Part shown: positions 30,035 to 39,600 of the stretch, piece after piece
Position numbering within the stretch: position 1 is the first letter of the stretch
Layout of the letters: every line of letters starts with the position of its first letter
NCBI GenBank assembly: GCA_947624245.1
Contig: CANQJL010000008.1
Span: forward strand, 29,204-93,203
Length of the DNA: 64,000 bases
DNA from: an uncultured Acetatifactor sp.
Lineage (GTDB): Bacteria; Bacillota; Clostridia; Lachnospirales; Lachnospiraceae
Direction: 5' to 3'
Notes under the pieces: generated by a model
What the model saw: only the letters and a program-made list of their open reading frames with translations
The model's database searches: none
Told to the model about the DNA's origin: nothing
Program-made: the position numbers and the translations under genes

Positions 30035-30655
30035 GTGAAACTGCGGTATTATCTGAGAGGGCTGGGAATCGGAATCTTTGTCACGGCCCTGATCTTGAGC
30101 ATCACTTCGGAGCCGGCGAAACCGCTGACAGATGCGGAGATACGTGCAAAGGCTCTGACGTTAGGCATGGTGGACGGCGAATCCAGAACGCTGTCCAACT
30201 CCGGAAGCGAACCTGCTTCCGCGCAGAACCAAGCGCAGCCGTCCAAGACGCCGGAAGGAAGCGAAAGCCCCGCACCCTCCGAAAGTCCGTCGTCCTCGGA
30301 GAGCCCCGCGCCTTCCGAAAGTCCGGTGTCCTCGGAGAGCCCTGTGCCCTCTGAAAGTCCGGTGTCCTCGGAGAGCCCTGTGCCCTCTGAAAGTCCGGTA
30401 TCCTCGGAGAATCCTGTGCCTTCCGCAAGCCCGTCGAAAGCGCCCCAGAAGGGGACCGTGACGATTCGGATCGTGCGGGGAGACGGTTCCTACACCGTGA
30501 GCCGCAGGCTGGAGGAGGCGGGTCTGGTGGACAGCGCCCGGGAATTTGACGCCTATTTGGCAGAGCAAGGATATGACAAGAGCGTCAGAACGGGAACGTA
30601 CGAGATACCGGCGGACGCCACGTGGAAGGAGATCGCCGATATGATCGCGGGCTGA
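30035..30655 (+). CDS. Membrane-anchored protein with Ser/Pro/Glu repeat linker and YceG/MltG-like C-terminus
   Basis: N-terminal TM, (SESPVPSESPVS)n linker, C-terminal VSRRLEEAGLVDSAREFDAYLAEQGYDKSVRTGTYEIPADATWKEIADMI. Confidence 0.7.
   Translation: MKLRYYLRGLGIGIFVTALILSITSEPAKPLTDAEIRAKALTLGMVDGESRTLSNSGSEPASAQNQAQPSKTPEGSESPAPSESPSSSESPAPSESPVSSESPVPSESPVSSESPVPSESPVSSENPVPSASPSKAPQKGTVTIRIVRGDGSYTVSRRLEEAGLVDSAREFDAYLAEQGYDKSVRTGTYEIPADATWKEIADMIAG
30262..30435 (+). repeat. In-frame tandem repeat, ~36-bp period (SESPVPSESPVS)
   Basis: ggagagccctgtgccctctgaaagtccggtgtcctc repeated with small changes. Confidence 0.85.
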
Positions 30656-30710
30656 GGCGGCATTGCAAAAAAGCTCCCAATTTGTATGAAAAAGGTATGA
30701 AAAAAGCGAA

Positions 30711-30738
30711 GACCCCCTTGCAACAGGGGGGTTGTTAT
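30711..30738 (+). terminator. Candidate terminator of the fla/che operon
   Basis: acccccttgcaacaggggggttgtt stem-loop with U-poor tail. Confidence 0.5.
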
Positions 30739-30746
30739 GTTATAAT
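30718..30746 (+). promoter_or_regulatory. Promoter for rpsB-tsf
   Basis: TTGCAA (30718-30723)-17 bp-TATAAT (30741-30746). Confidence 0.7.
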
Positions 30747-30749
30747 GCA

Positions 30750-30905
30750 AACGTTGCAAAAAAACACGTACTGCCATTCGACGGTGGTGCCTCTGTCGGA
30801 CAGGGGTAGCCGAAGGAGACAGCCGGACCTTGACGCAGGTTCGGGGCGGGCGAAAGCTGACCCGCGAGGCAGTGCGGAAGAATTCAACCAAACGGAGGTA
30901 GAAAA
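30750..30905 (+). promoter_or_regulatory. Structured 5' leader of rpsB (candidate ribosomal protein leader)
   Basis: Closing helix actgcc (30770-30775)/ggcagt (30869-30874) enclosing several GC-rich hairpins. Confidence 0.6.
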
Positions 30906-31685
30906 ATGAGCGTTATTTCAATGAAGCAGCTGCTTGAGGCCGGCGTGCATTTCGGGCACCAGACGAGAAGATGGAACCCTAAGATGGCTCCCTATATCTT
31001 CACCGAGAGGAACGGTATCCACATTATCGACCTGCAGAAGTCTGTAGGAAAGGTAGACGAGGCTTACAGAGCCGTTTCCGAGATCGCCGCACAGGGCGGC
31101 ACCATTCTCTTTGTGGGAACCAAGAAGCAGGCGCAGGATGCGGTCAAGACAGAGGCGGAGCGCTGCGGTATGTACTATGTGAACGAGAGATGGCTGGGCG
31201 GAATGCTGACCAACTTCAAGACGATCCGTTCCAGAATCGCAAGACTTCACGCCATTGAGAAGATGTCGGAGGACGGAACCTTTGATGTCCTGCCTAAGAA
31301 GGAAGTGCTGGAGCTGCGCAAGGAGTGGGAGAAGCTTGAGAAGAATCTGGGCGGTATCAAGAACATGACCAGAATCCCCGACGCGATCTTCGTGGTAGAC
31401 CCCAAGAAGGAGCATATCTGCGTGCAGGAGGCTCATGCGCTGGGTATTACGCTGATCGGTATCGGCGACACGAACTGCGATCCCGAGGAGCTGGATTACA
31501 TTATCCCCGGAAACGACGACGCTATCAGAGCGGTAAAGCTGATCGTGTCCAAGATGGCAGACGCAGTCATCGAGGCAAATCAGGGCGAGGCCGTTTATAC
31601 TGAGGCGGAAGCCGCAGCGGAAGACGGCGCAGAGGCGGAAGCCCCTCAGGACATTGAGGAAGTTGCAGAGTCGGAGGAAGCATAA
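30906..31685 (+). CDS. rpsB: 30S ribosomal protein S2
   Basis: [40 protein letters not shown]. Confidence 0.98.
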   Translation: MSVISMKQLLEAGVHFGHQTRRWNPKMAPYIFTERNGIHIIDLQKSVGKVDEAYRAVSEIAAQGGTILFVGTKKQAQDAVKTEAERCGMYYVNERWLGGMLTNFKTIRSRIARLHAIEKMSEDGTFDVLPKKEVLELRKEWEKLEKNLGGIKNMTRIPDAIFVVDPKKEHICVQEAHALGITLIGIGDTNCDPEELDYIIPGNDDAIRAVKLIVSKMADAVIEANQGEAVYTEAEAAAEDGAEAEAPQDIEEVAESEEA

Positions 31686-31721
31686 TATAAGCTGCCAGTA
31701 TGCAGCAGAAGGAGAAGAAAT

Positions 31722-32660
31722 ATGGCAGAGATTACGGCAAGTATGGTGAAGGAGCTGCGCGAGCAGACCGGCGCCGGCATGATGGATTGTAAGAAGGCCC
31801 TGAACGAGACGGGCGGAAATATGGAGGAGGCCATTGAGGTCCTGAGAAAGAACGGTCAGGCCAAGGCCGTCAAGAAGGAAGGCAGGATCGCCGCGGAGGG
31901 CATCTGCCGTATCGCCACAGAGGGCGACAAGGCCGCCGCAGTGGTGGAGGTAAATTCCGAGACGGACTTTGTGGCGAAGAACGAGACGTTCCAGCAGTTC
32001 GTGGAGGCCGTGGCAGAGCAGGCAGTGAAGTCCGATGCGTCTGATATAGAGACCTTCCTGGAGGAGAAGTGGATCGAGGACGGTTCCAAGACCGTAAAGG
32101 AAGCGCTGGTGGATAAGATCGCCGTGATTGGCGAGAAGCTGAGCATCAGAAGATTTGCGAAGCTTGTAGCTTCCGACGGCTGTGTCGTTTCTTATGTGCA
32201 CGGCGGCGGACGTATCGGCGTTATCGTCGAGGCGAAGACGAACGTGGTGAACGACGCCGTAAAGGAGGCGCTCACCAACGTTGCCATGCAGGTGGCCGCT
32301 CTCAGCCCGAAGTATGTGGCTACGGGAGACGTGTCCGAGGAGTTCAAGGCACACGAGAGAGAGATCATCGCCGCACAGATCGCACAGGATCCCAAGATGG
32401 CGGGCAAGCCCGACAAGGTGATCGAGGGTGCCGTTATGGGCCGCCTGAACAAGGAGCTGAAGGAGGTATGCCTTCTTGAGCAGGTATATGTAAAGGCAGA
32501 GGACGGCAAGCAGACCGTCGCACAGTATCTGGCACAGGTGGCGAAGGAGAACGGCGCGGACTTGAGCATCGCGAAGTTCGTGCGTTTCGAGACCGGCGAG
32601 GGCCTGGAGAAGAAGCAGGAGGATTTTGCCGCAGAAGTGGCTGCGCAGATGAACGCTTAA
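31722..32660 (+). CDS. tsf: Elongation factor Ts
   Basis: SMVKELREQTGAGMMDCKKALNETGG; VNSETDFVAKNETF. Confidence 0.98.
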   Translation: MAEITASMVKELREQTGAGMMDCKKALNETGGNMEEAIEVLRKNGQAKAVKKEGRIAAEGICRIATEGDKAAAVVEVNSETDFVAKNETFQQFVEAVAEQAVKSDASDIETFLEEKWIEDGSKTVKEALVDKIAVIGEKLSIRRFAKLVASDGCVVSYVHGGGRIGVIVEAKTNVVNDAVKEALTNVAMQVAALSPKYVATGDVSEEFKAHEREIIAAQIAQDPKMAGKPDKVIEGAVMGRLNKELKEVCLLEQVYVKAEDGKQTVAQYLAQVAKENGADLSIAKFVRFETGEGLEKKQEDFAAEVAAQMNA

Positions 32661-32681
32661 TACAGCAAAAGACAAGGATTG

Positions 32682-32717
32682 CCCCGCAGCTGTTCTCAAG
32701 ACGGCCGCGGGGTTTTA
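32682..32717 (+). terminator. Rho-independent terminator after tsf
   Basis: ccccgcagctgttctcaagacggccgcggggttttatattt. Confidence 0.85.
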
Positions 32718-32850
32718 TATTTATGGGATTCCTCTGAACTTGTGGTAGACAAAAGTGCGGAAAACTGGTACTATAATACAAGAATGACCGCCCGTCTGAA
32801 GGGTGCGGGTCCGCAGCGGGGATTCTCACCGCACGGCCCGGAGGTGCTGC

Positions 32851-35733
32851 ATGTATAGTGTGATCATAAGCCTGCAGATAGTAGTGATCTGCCTTACGCT
32901 GATAGCTCAGGGACTTTTGCTTGTGGGAGACGGTTCCAGAGAACAAAAATTGATGAGTCTGTTCATGGCCGGAGCTACCGTTCTCAATGTGGGCTACCTT
33001 CTGGAAGTGACTTCCGTGACACAGGAAGCGGCCCTGGTGGCGGTGAAGATGCAGTATCTGGGAGTCGCTTTTATTCCCACTTTTTTCTGTTGGTTCATGT
33101 TCGGGTACTGTAACGAGAAGATTCCCATCAGGACGCTGATCCTGCTGCTGATACTGATCATTCCGATGCTTGGCATGGTCTATACCTGTGAGTACCATAA
33201 GTTCTTCTTTAAGAGCGTGGAATGGGTGGCCAGAGAGGGAGGCGACCGTTCCTACCTGCGCCTGACCTACGGACCCGGCTATACCATTTTCTTTACCGTG
33301 GCATATATGATTCCCTACAGTATGGCGATCTGTGCACTGATACACTCCACCGTCACTCATGCCGGTAAGATACTGGGGAAAAAATACAAAAGATTTATTC
33401 TGATCTCCGTGTTTCCCATGGCGGCGCTGTTCACCTATGTGTGGCATATCTACTTAAGCTACGATTTCACGCCCGCCGCTTTGGGCGGTGCGCTTGCGCT
33501 GGTGGTCATACTGGTGTGGAGCAGGCGCAATTACGAGTTTGACCGGCTGGCCGCAGGCATGGTGCTCAGGAACATGGAAGACGGCGTCATCATGCTGGAC
33601 CAGAAAAAGTGCATTGTCAGCTACAATCCTGCGGCGGCGGATATCTTTACGGAGCTGAGCTTCCAGACTGCGGGGGACAGCATCGACACGCTGGAGGATT
33701 TTCCGCAGGAGATACTGGACCCTGATGTAAAGAAGAATTTCAGCCTGAACGGCCGTTACTATGAGAGCCATGTGCGGCAGATCACCGATGAGAAGGGCAA
33801 GAATCAGGGTTATGCGGTCATTATCTTTGATATGACGGAGACCAATACATACATAGAGGAGATCAAGCAGGTCCGCAAGGAGGCAGAGCAGGCCAGCACG
33901 GCCAAGAGCGAATTCCTGGCCAATATGTCCCATGAGATCAGAACGCCTATGAATGCGGTGATCGGACTGAGCGATATCATCATGGAGGAGAGCCGCGGCC
34001 GAAAGGTGTACGGCTATGCCTGCGACATCAAGGCGGCCTCCCAGAATCTGCTCGCCATCATCAACGATGTCCTGGACCTCTCCAAGGTCGAGGCGGGCAA
34101 GATGGAGCTTGTGCCTACGGAGTACTATATCAAGGGCGTGATGGAAGAAGTGGCCAACATGATCAATGTGGCGGCGACTCAGAAGGGACTGGAGCTGCAG
34201 CGGGAATATGACGACAGCATTCCGTGCAGATATTACGGGGACGATGTCAGGATCAAGCAGATCCTCATCAATATCCTGAACAACGCCGTGAAGTTCACAA
34301 AGGCGGGCTTTGTAAAGATATCCGTCAGCGGCAGCCCCGGCAGTCAGGAGGGGACGGAGGATCTGGTATTCCGTATTCAGGACACGGGCTGCGGTATCAA
34401 GCAGGAAGATATGGAGAAGATCTTTGAAGATTTCCAGCAGATCGACTCCGGAAGAAACAGGGGCGTGGAGGGAACCGGCCTGGGACTGTCCATCACAAAG
34501 CGTTTTGTGCAGCTGATGAACGGACACATTGAGGTGGAGAGCGAATACGGGGAGGGCAGCACCTTTACCGTCACGATACCCCAGAAGATCATAGACAGCC
34601 GCACACTGGCAGAGGTGCCGGATCTTCCGCCCGATAAGGCCGAGCAGATAGAGACCTTTGTGGTGGATAATTACAAGGTGCTGGTGGTGGACGACAATCT
34701 GATCAACCGCAAGGTCGCCATAGGATTTCTGAAGACCTACGGCTTTGAACTGTATGAGGCGGACAGCGGGCCGGAAGCCATCAAGATGGTGCAAAAGACC
34801 AGGTTCAATATTATCTTTATGGATCATATGATGCCGGAGATGGACGGCGTGGAGGCCGTCAGGATCATTCGCGAGGAGTGCGGCATCAACGGCAGGACAC
34901 CTGTGATCATAGCGCTGACCGCCAACGCCATGGCGGGCGTCAGGGAGAAATTCCTGAACAACGGCTTCCAGGATTTTATTCCGAAGCCTCTTGACAGGCG
35001 GCCTTTGAACGAAGTGCTCTCCAGATGGATACCGAATTCCAGCAAGAGAACCGTGAAATTTCACGATAATGCTGCGGTGAGCCGAGAGCCGAAGATATCC
35101 TTTGACGACATACATATCGACGGAATTGATGTGGAACAAGTCAGAGAACATCATTCTGGCGACGCAGATGACTTTTTGGAGCTGCTGCAGCTGTACTGTC
35201 TGGACGAGAAGCGCAAATACGGCTATCTGAAGGAGCTTTTGGAGAAAGAGGACTATACGGACTATGGGATCGAAGTGCACGGCCTAAAGAGCGCTTCCGC
35301 AAATGTGGGAGCCATGGAATTGTCCGCACAGGCGAAGGAGCATGAAGACGCCGCAGTCCGGGGCGATGTCAATTTCATCAAGATGCATTCGCCCGAGCTG
35401 CTTGCGGGATATGAGAGACAGGTGAAGGCCATTAATCAGTTCCTGGATCAGAGGAAGGCCGCGGCCCATGTTCCGGAGGAGGACGGCGAGATCTTAAGTC
35501 TGGACAGAGAGGCGCTGCTGGTACGGCTGGGAGAGGCCTTGAGCAGGCTGGAGGACTTTAAGTCAAAGGAATGCGCCAATATTATCGACGGCCTGTTGAG
35601 ATATCGGCTTGACGCCGGCGACGAGGCCGAACTGAATGAAATACATGACCAGTTAAAGATGTATGAAGACGACAATGCGGAACGGCTTCTGCATAAAATG
35701 ATCGACCGGCTTGAGAAGGAGGAGTCACAGTAA
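32851..35733 (+). CDS. Hybrid sensor histidine kinase (7TM N-terminus, PAS-like, HisKA, HATPase, receiver, HPt)
   Basis: KSEFLANMSHEIRTPMNAVIG; GTGLGLSITKRFV; VLVVDDNLINRKVA..IIFMDHMMPEMDG; EVHGLKSASANVG. Confidence 0.93.
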   Translation: MYSVIISLQIVVICLTLIAQGLLLVGDGSREQKLMSLFMAGATVLNVGYLLEVTSVTQEAALVAVKMQYLGVAFIPTFFCWFMFGYCNEKIPIRTLILLLILIIPMLGMVYTCEYHKFFFKSVEWVAREGGDRSYLRLTYGPGYTIFFTVAYMIPYSMAICALIHSTVTHAGKILGKKYKRFILISVFPMAALFTYVWHIYLSYDFTPAALGGALALVVILVWSRRNYEFDRLAAGMVLRNMEDGVIMLDQKKCIVSYNPAAADIFTELSFQTAGDSIDTLEDFPQEILDPDVKKNFSLNGRYYESHVRQITDEKGKNQGYAVIIFDMTETNTYIEEIKQVRKEAEQASTAKSEFLANMSHEIRTPMNAVIGLSDIIMEESRGRKVYGYACDIKAASQNLLAIINDVLDLSKVEAGKMELVPTEYYIKGVMEEVANMINVAATQKGLELQREYDDSIPCRYYGDDVRIKQILINILNNAVKFTKAGFVKISVSGSPGSQEGTEDLVFRIQDTGCGIKQEDMEKIFEDFQQIDSGRNRGVEGTGLGLSITKRFVQLMNGHIEVESEYGEGSTFTVTIPQKIIDSRTLAEVPDLPPDKAEQIETFVVDNYKVLVVDDNLINRKVAIGFLKTYGFELYEADSGPEAIKMVQKTRFNIIFMDHMMPEMDGVEAVRIIREECGINGRTPVIIALTANAMAGVREKFLNNGFQDFIPKPLDRRPLNEVLSRWIPNSSKRTVKFHDNAAVSREPKISFDDIHIDGIDVEQVREHHSGDADDFLELLQLYCLDEKRKYGYLKELLEKEDYTDYGIEVHGLKSASANVGAMELSAQAKEHEDAAVRGDVNFIKMHSPELLAGYERQVKAINQFLDQRKAAAHVPEEDGEILSLDREALLVRLGEALSRLEDFKSKECANIIDGLLRYRLDAGDEAELNEIHDQLKMYEDDNAERLLHKMIDRLEKEESQ

Positions 35734-36597
35734 ATGGACAAGATGAAGATTCTGGCGGTAGATGACAACATTATCAATCTGGCCACGATTGAGCAGGAAT
35801 TGAAGGACAAATACGAGGTGATCACGGTGAACTCCGGAGTCCGTGCGATCCGCTACCTGAATAAGGAGAAGCCGGATCTGATCCTGCTTGATGTGCAGAT
35901 GGCCCTGATGGACGGCATCGAAACGCTGAAGGAGATTCGGACCATGGAGAACGGCACCGCCATACCCGTCATCATGCTGACCGCCAAGAAGGACAGAGAG
36001 ACTGTGATTGAGGGCTCTAAGCTGGGGATTCTTGATTATGTGGTGAAGCCCTTCGACACCCAGGATCTGCACGAGAGAATCGAGCGTGCTCTGAAAAGGG
36101 TGGGAGTGCTTCCCGTGGAGGACAAGGAATTATACGACGGTGTGAAGCAGGTCCAGAATGAGATCCGCGCCAACAATATCCGCGGCTCCATCATGAAGAT
36201 CGAGGAGATATTGAGCTATAAGATCGATGAAGAGATATTCGGGCGTATGCAGAACGCCAAGGCAAGACTGCGGGCCAATGACATCGAGACCGCAGACAGG
36301 CTGGTGAACAGAGTGCTCAAGATACTGGAGAGGACCGTGGGAAGCGAGGAATCTGCAAAGTATCCTATCAGCGCCGGAGAGATGAACGCAAGGCTTTTGT
36401 ATGTGTTGAACGATCTGGAGAACTTCAAGGTCAAGGACGCCTCTCAGAAGCTGGAGGAGCTGATGAAATTCGACATTCCCCCTGTGGTGGCAGAGTCCTG
36501 TATTGCCGCGCAGGAGCGCCTTGACGAGTTTGACGACGGCGCAGCGGAGGAACTGGTCCAGCAGGCCCTGGCCGAGATGAAGAACCTTCTCATTTAA
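35734..36597 (+). CDS. Receiver-domain protein with C-terminal helical domain
   Basis: KILAVDDNIINLATIEQEL..LILLDVQMALMDGIETLKEI; no DNA-binding domain recognised. Confidence 0.88.
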   Translation: MDKMKILAVDDNIINLATIEQELKDKYEVITVNSGVRAIRYLNKEKPDLILLDVQMALMDGIETLKEIRTMENGTAIPVIMLTAKKDRETVIEGSKLGILDYVVKPFDTQDLHERIERALKRVGVLPVEDKELYDGVKQVQNEIRANNIRGSIMKIEEILSYKIDEEIFGRMQNAKARLRANDIETADRLVNRVLKILERTVGSEESAKYPISAGEMNARLLYVLNDLENFKVKDASQKLEELMKFDIPPVVAESCIAAQERLDEFDDGAAEELVQQALAEMKNLLI

Positions 36598-36669
36598 GAT
36601 TGCAATGCTTTTCGGCGGACTGTGCCGGCGCTGCTCGTTGCCGGTCCGCGGTTCGTCTGCCGGACGGAT

Positions 36670-39600
36670 TTACTTTCCCGCCAGCACCCAGCTGTCGAAC
36701 CAGCGCAGCCAGCGGTTCACATAGGAGGCATTCACGGGCCGGCCGGAAAGGACAGGATAGAACATCAGAAAGAGGACAAAGGCGGCTGTCCCGTACAGCG
36801 CAAGAAGGATCAGAAAGCGGCGGTTCGTCAGCCGCTTTTTCTGTGTCTCCAGAGCGTGAACGATCATCAGGACGATGAAGATCACGCAGGGGAAATAGTG
36901 ATAGATAAAGGTAATCCGAGAGACGAACACCCAGGGCAGAAGCTGCGCCAGATACCCAACGGTCAGGAAAGCGGCGGTTCTGTCCTTTTTTGCCGCCCAG
37001 AGCCGGAGCATGTAGAGAAAAGCGGGAATCCCCGCCCACCACACCAGAGGATTGCCGAACGCACTGATGCCTTCCCGCAGGTCGCCGCCCGGATAGCCCG
37101 CATAATACCAGATGGGACGCACCATAATCGGCCACTCGTACCAGGGAGAGGAGTAGGGGTGGGTGGCATCGAGCGTGCTGTGGTATCGGAACATGGAGGT
37201 CTGGTTGTGCAGCATACGCAGGAAAAGCCCGTCTTCGGTGTAATCCCTGAAAGGCAGGTAGGACAGCAGATAGATGACTGCGGGAACCAGCACAAAGAAA
37301 CCTACGCAGAAAAGGAGGGTAGTGATCGTGCAGCGCCGAAAACAGCCTGTGATCTTTGCGTGTGAAATGCCGTCGGTGGCGCCCTCGGGGTCGCTCTTTG
37401 CGTAGAGATATTCCCGATATCTGCGAAGCAGCACCGAGAAAAAGATCACCGCGAGACCGACGGCGGCATAGATACCGGTCCATTTAGAGGCAATTCCGAG
37501 CCCCATGCAGACACCGCAGGCGCCCAGAGGAAGCAGCGTCTTTTTCAGAGGGGTATCGTAAAAGCTGACAGTGCTGTAGCGGTACATAAAGTAGTACATT
37601 AAAATGACAAAGAACGTGATGTAGACATCGATCGTGGCGATTCTGGTCTGCGCAAAGTGCATAAAGTCGAAGGCGAACAGCACGCAGGCCAAGGCAGCGC
37701 AGGCAGTGCGGGAGGTCATGCGCTTTGCGAACAGATAGACCACGGGCACCATGGCGATGCCGAACAGCGTACCCATAATGCGCCAGCCGAAGGGATTCAT
37801 GCCGAACAGCGCCACGCCGGCGGCGATGAATATTTTTCCCAGAGGCGGGTGCGTGTTCTCGTAAGCGGGAATTCCCCTGAGAAATTCATAGGCCGTGCGG
37901 CCGTGGTAGATCTCGTCGAAATACATACTGTTCCGGAAGGAGACGTATTCGGGGAAGAGCTCCTGCTCGTCAAAGAGCGCGGGGTACTCCTGTGCGTTCA
38001 CGGGGAGAATCACGTTCCCGTCCGCATCTTCAAACACAAGCTCCAGCAGGGACGCCTGATCGTCCTGCAATGTCAGCCGAAGATGGGGAACGCCCGCTTC
38101 CACCGTGATTTCCTTCCAGGTAAAGACATTCTCCAGAGTGATCTCGCCGAGAGCGGTCCACCCCTCGTCGGCGCTTCGGCGGCCCTCCAGAGCGAAGACT
38201 CTGTCGTGCCAGGGCGCGATATAGTAAGAGAACCGCGCCGGAACCCTGTCGCCGAAGTCAAATTCCAAGCTCTGTCCGCCGGTCATGTCGCAGGCGCTCA
38301 CGGGAGCCTGTCTGTCGCCCAGATCGTGCAGGGCAAAGCAGCCGTACAGGACTGTAATCACGATCATGCAGGCAAAGTCAGCCGCAGTCAGCCGCCCGGG
38401 TCTGACAGATGAGCGCGGCGCGGGAAGGGCTCGGGGAGCGACGGAATCGGCGCCCTGCAATGTCTGATACAAGCAGCAGGTCATGATCAGCATTCCCAGC
38501 GAGGTCAGCAGGATAACGGGATCGTGCCTGTCAAAATCGAAGGCGTCGTAAAAGTACAGCACATGGGCGGTATTGTACAGATGCAGCAGGGAAAAGCCGC
38601 CATAGCAGAAGAACAGCCGGCGGGTGGGCCTATAGATACAGGCAAGGAGCAGCAGGCTCAATGCGGGGAAGAGATACCTTTCGTGCATACGGACCGAGAA
38701 CATAAAGATGTTCACCAGAAGCACCGCGCTTAAGAGCGCATACTGCTCGCTGTCCTTCCGCCGCCGGATACCGAGGTACAAAGTGACGGCCACGGCCGCG
38801 AGCAGGGCCGCGAAGCCGAAAGCATGATAGGGTATCCCAAGGAACGTATTGTCCTGGCTGACCCAGTCCAATCCGGCAAAACTCCAGAAATTATACGCGT
38901 TCACCGATGCGTAGGGGTAAGAGGACACCGTTGAAAAGAGCTGGTTCCACACCTTGTTCAGGCCGAAGGGCGCGCAGAGCAGGACCGTGCCGCACAGCGA
39001 AGCGATTCCGAAGGCCAGACTGCGAAGGAGCCTTCGCACGGAGAAGTCCTTCAGCACCAGTTGGTTCAGCATACCCAGAAAAAGTATGGGCGCAAGGAAC
39101 AGAGCCTGAGGCTTCAGCAAAAGCGCGGCGCAGAAGAACAGATAGGCGGGGACAAGCTTTTCCCGCATGATGCTGAGACACATGCACACAAGGGGCAGGG
39201 TGAGTACGGCGTCCACCTGTCCCCAGACGGAGGAATTCAGGATCACGGCAGGATTCAGAAGATATGCGGCCGCAAAGACAACGGCCTTCTCGTGTCCGTT
39301 TCTTCTGCGGGCTTCCGAATACAGGACGGCCCCCAGCCCCAGATCGCAGAGAATGGCAGGGAGGCGAAGCAGTATGCGGTAGAGGGGAGAATGATAGTCA
39401 AGCCCCAGAAAGCTGCGCAGAGCGCCGATCGGGTAGAGAAGGTACATATAGCCCGGCGGATAGTCCGTAAAGACCTCGGAAGAGTAAAAGCCGGAAGGCC
39501 CCGTCTGAAAAATGCGGTCCGCCCAGGCCGCAAAGCAGGACATATCCGTGCTGTTCCCGGGAGAGAGACGGGCGGCGATCAGACGCACCGCCAGCGCGGC

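Noticed and set aside
30262-30435. CRISPR-like periodic repeat
   Set aside because: Repeats are contiguous, in frame and without unique spacers; coding tandem repeat.
30102-30568. Minus-strand repetitive ORFs (RGHRTFRGHRALRG, RTPDFQRAQGSP)
   Set aside because: Artefacts of the 36-bp repeat in the plus-strand SESP gene being open in several frames.
30918-32699. 593-aa minus-strand ORF antisense to rpsB-tsf
   Set aside because: Lies exactly opposite two universally conserved genes; low-complexity His/Leu-rich translation is typical of antisense shadow ORFs in codon-biased genes.
33454-35280. 608-aa minus-strand ORF antisense to the hybrid histidine kinase
   Set aside because: Shadow ORF; the plus strand has clear HisKA/HATPase/REC motifs.
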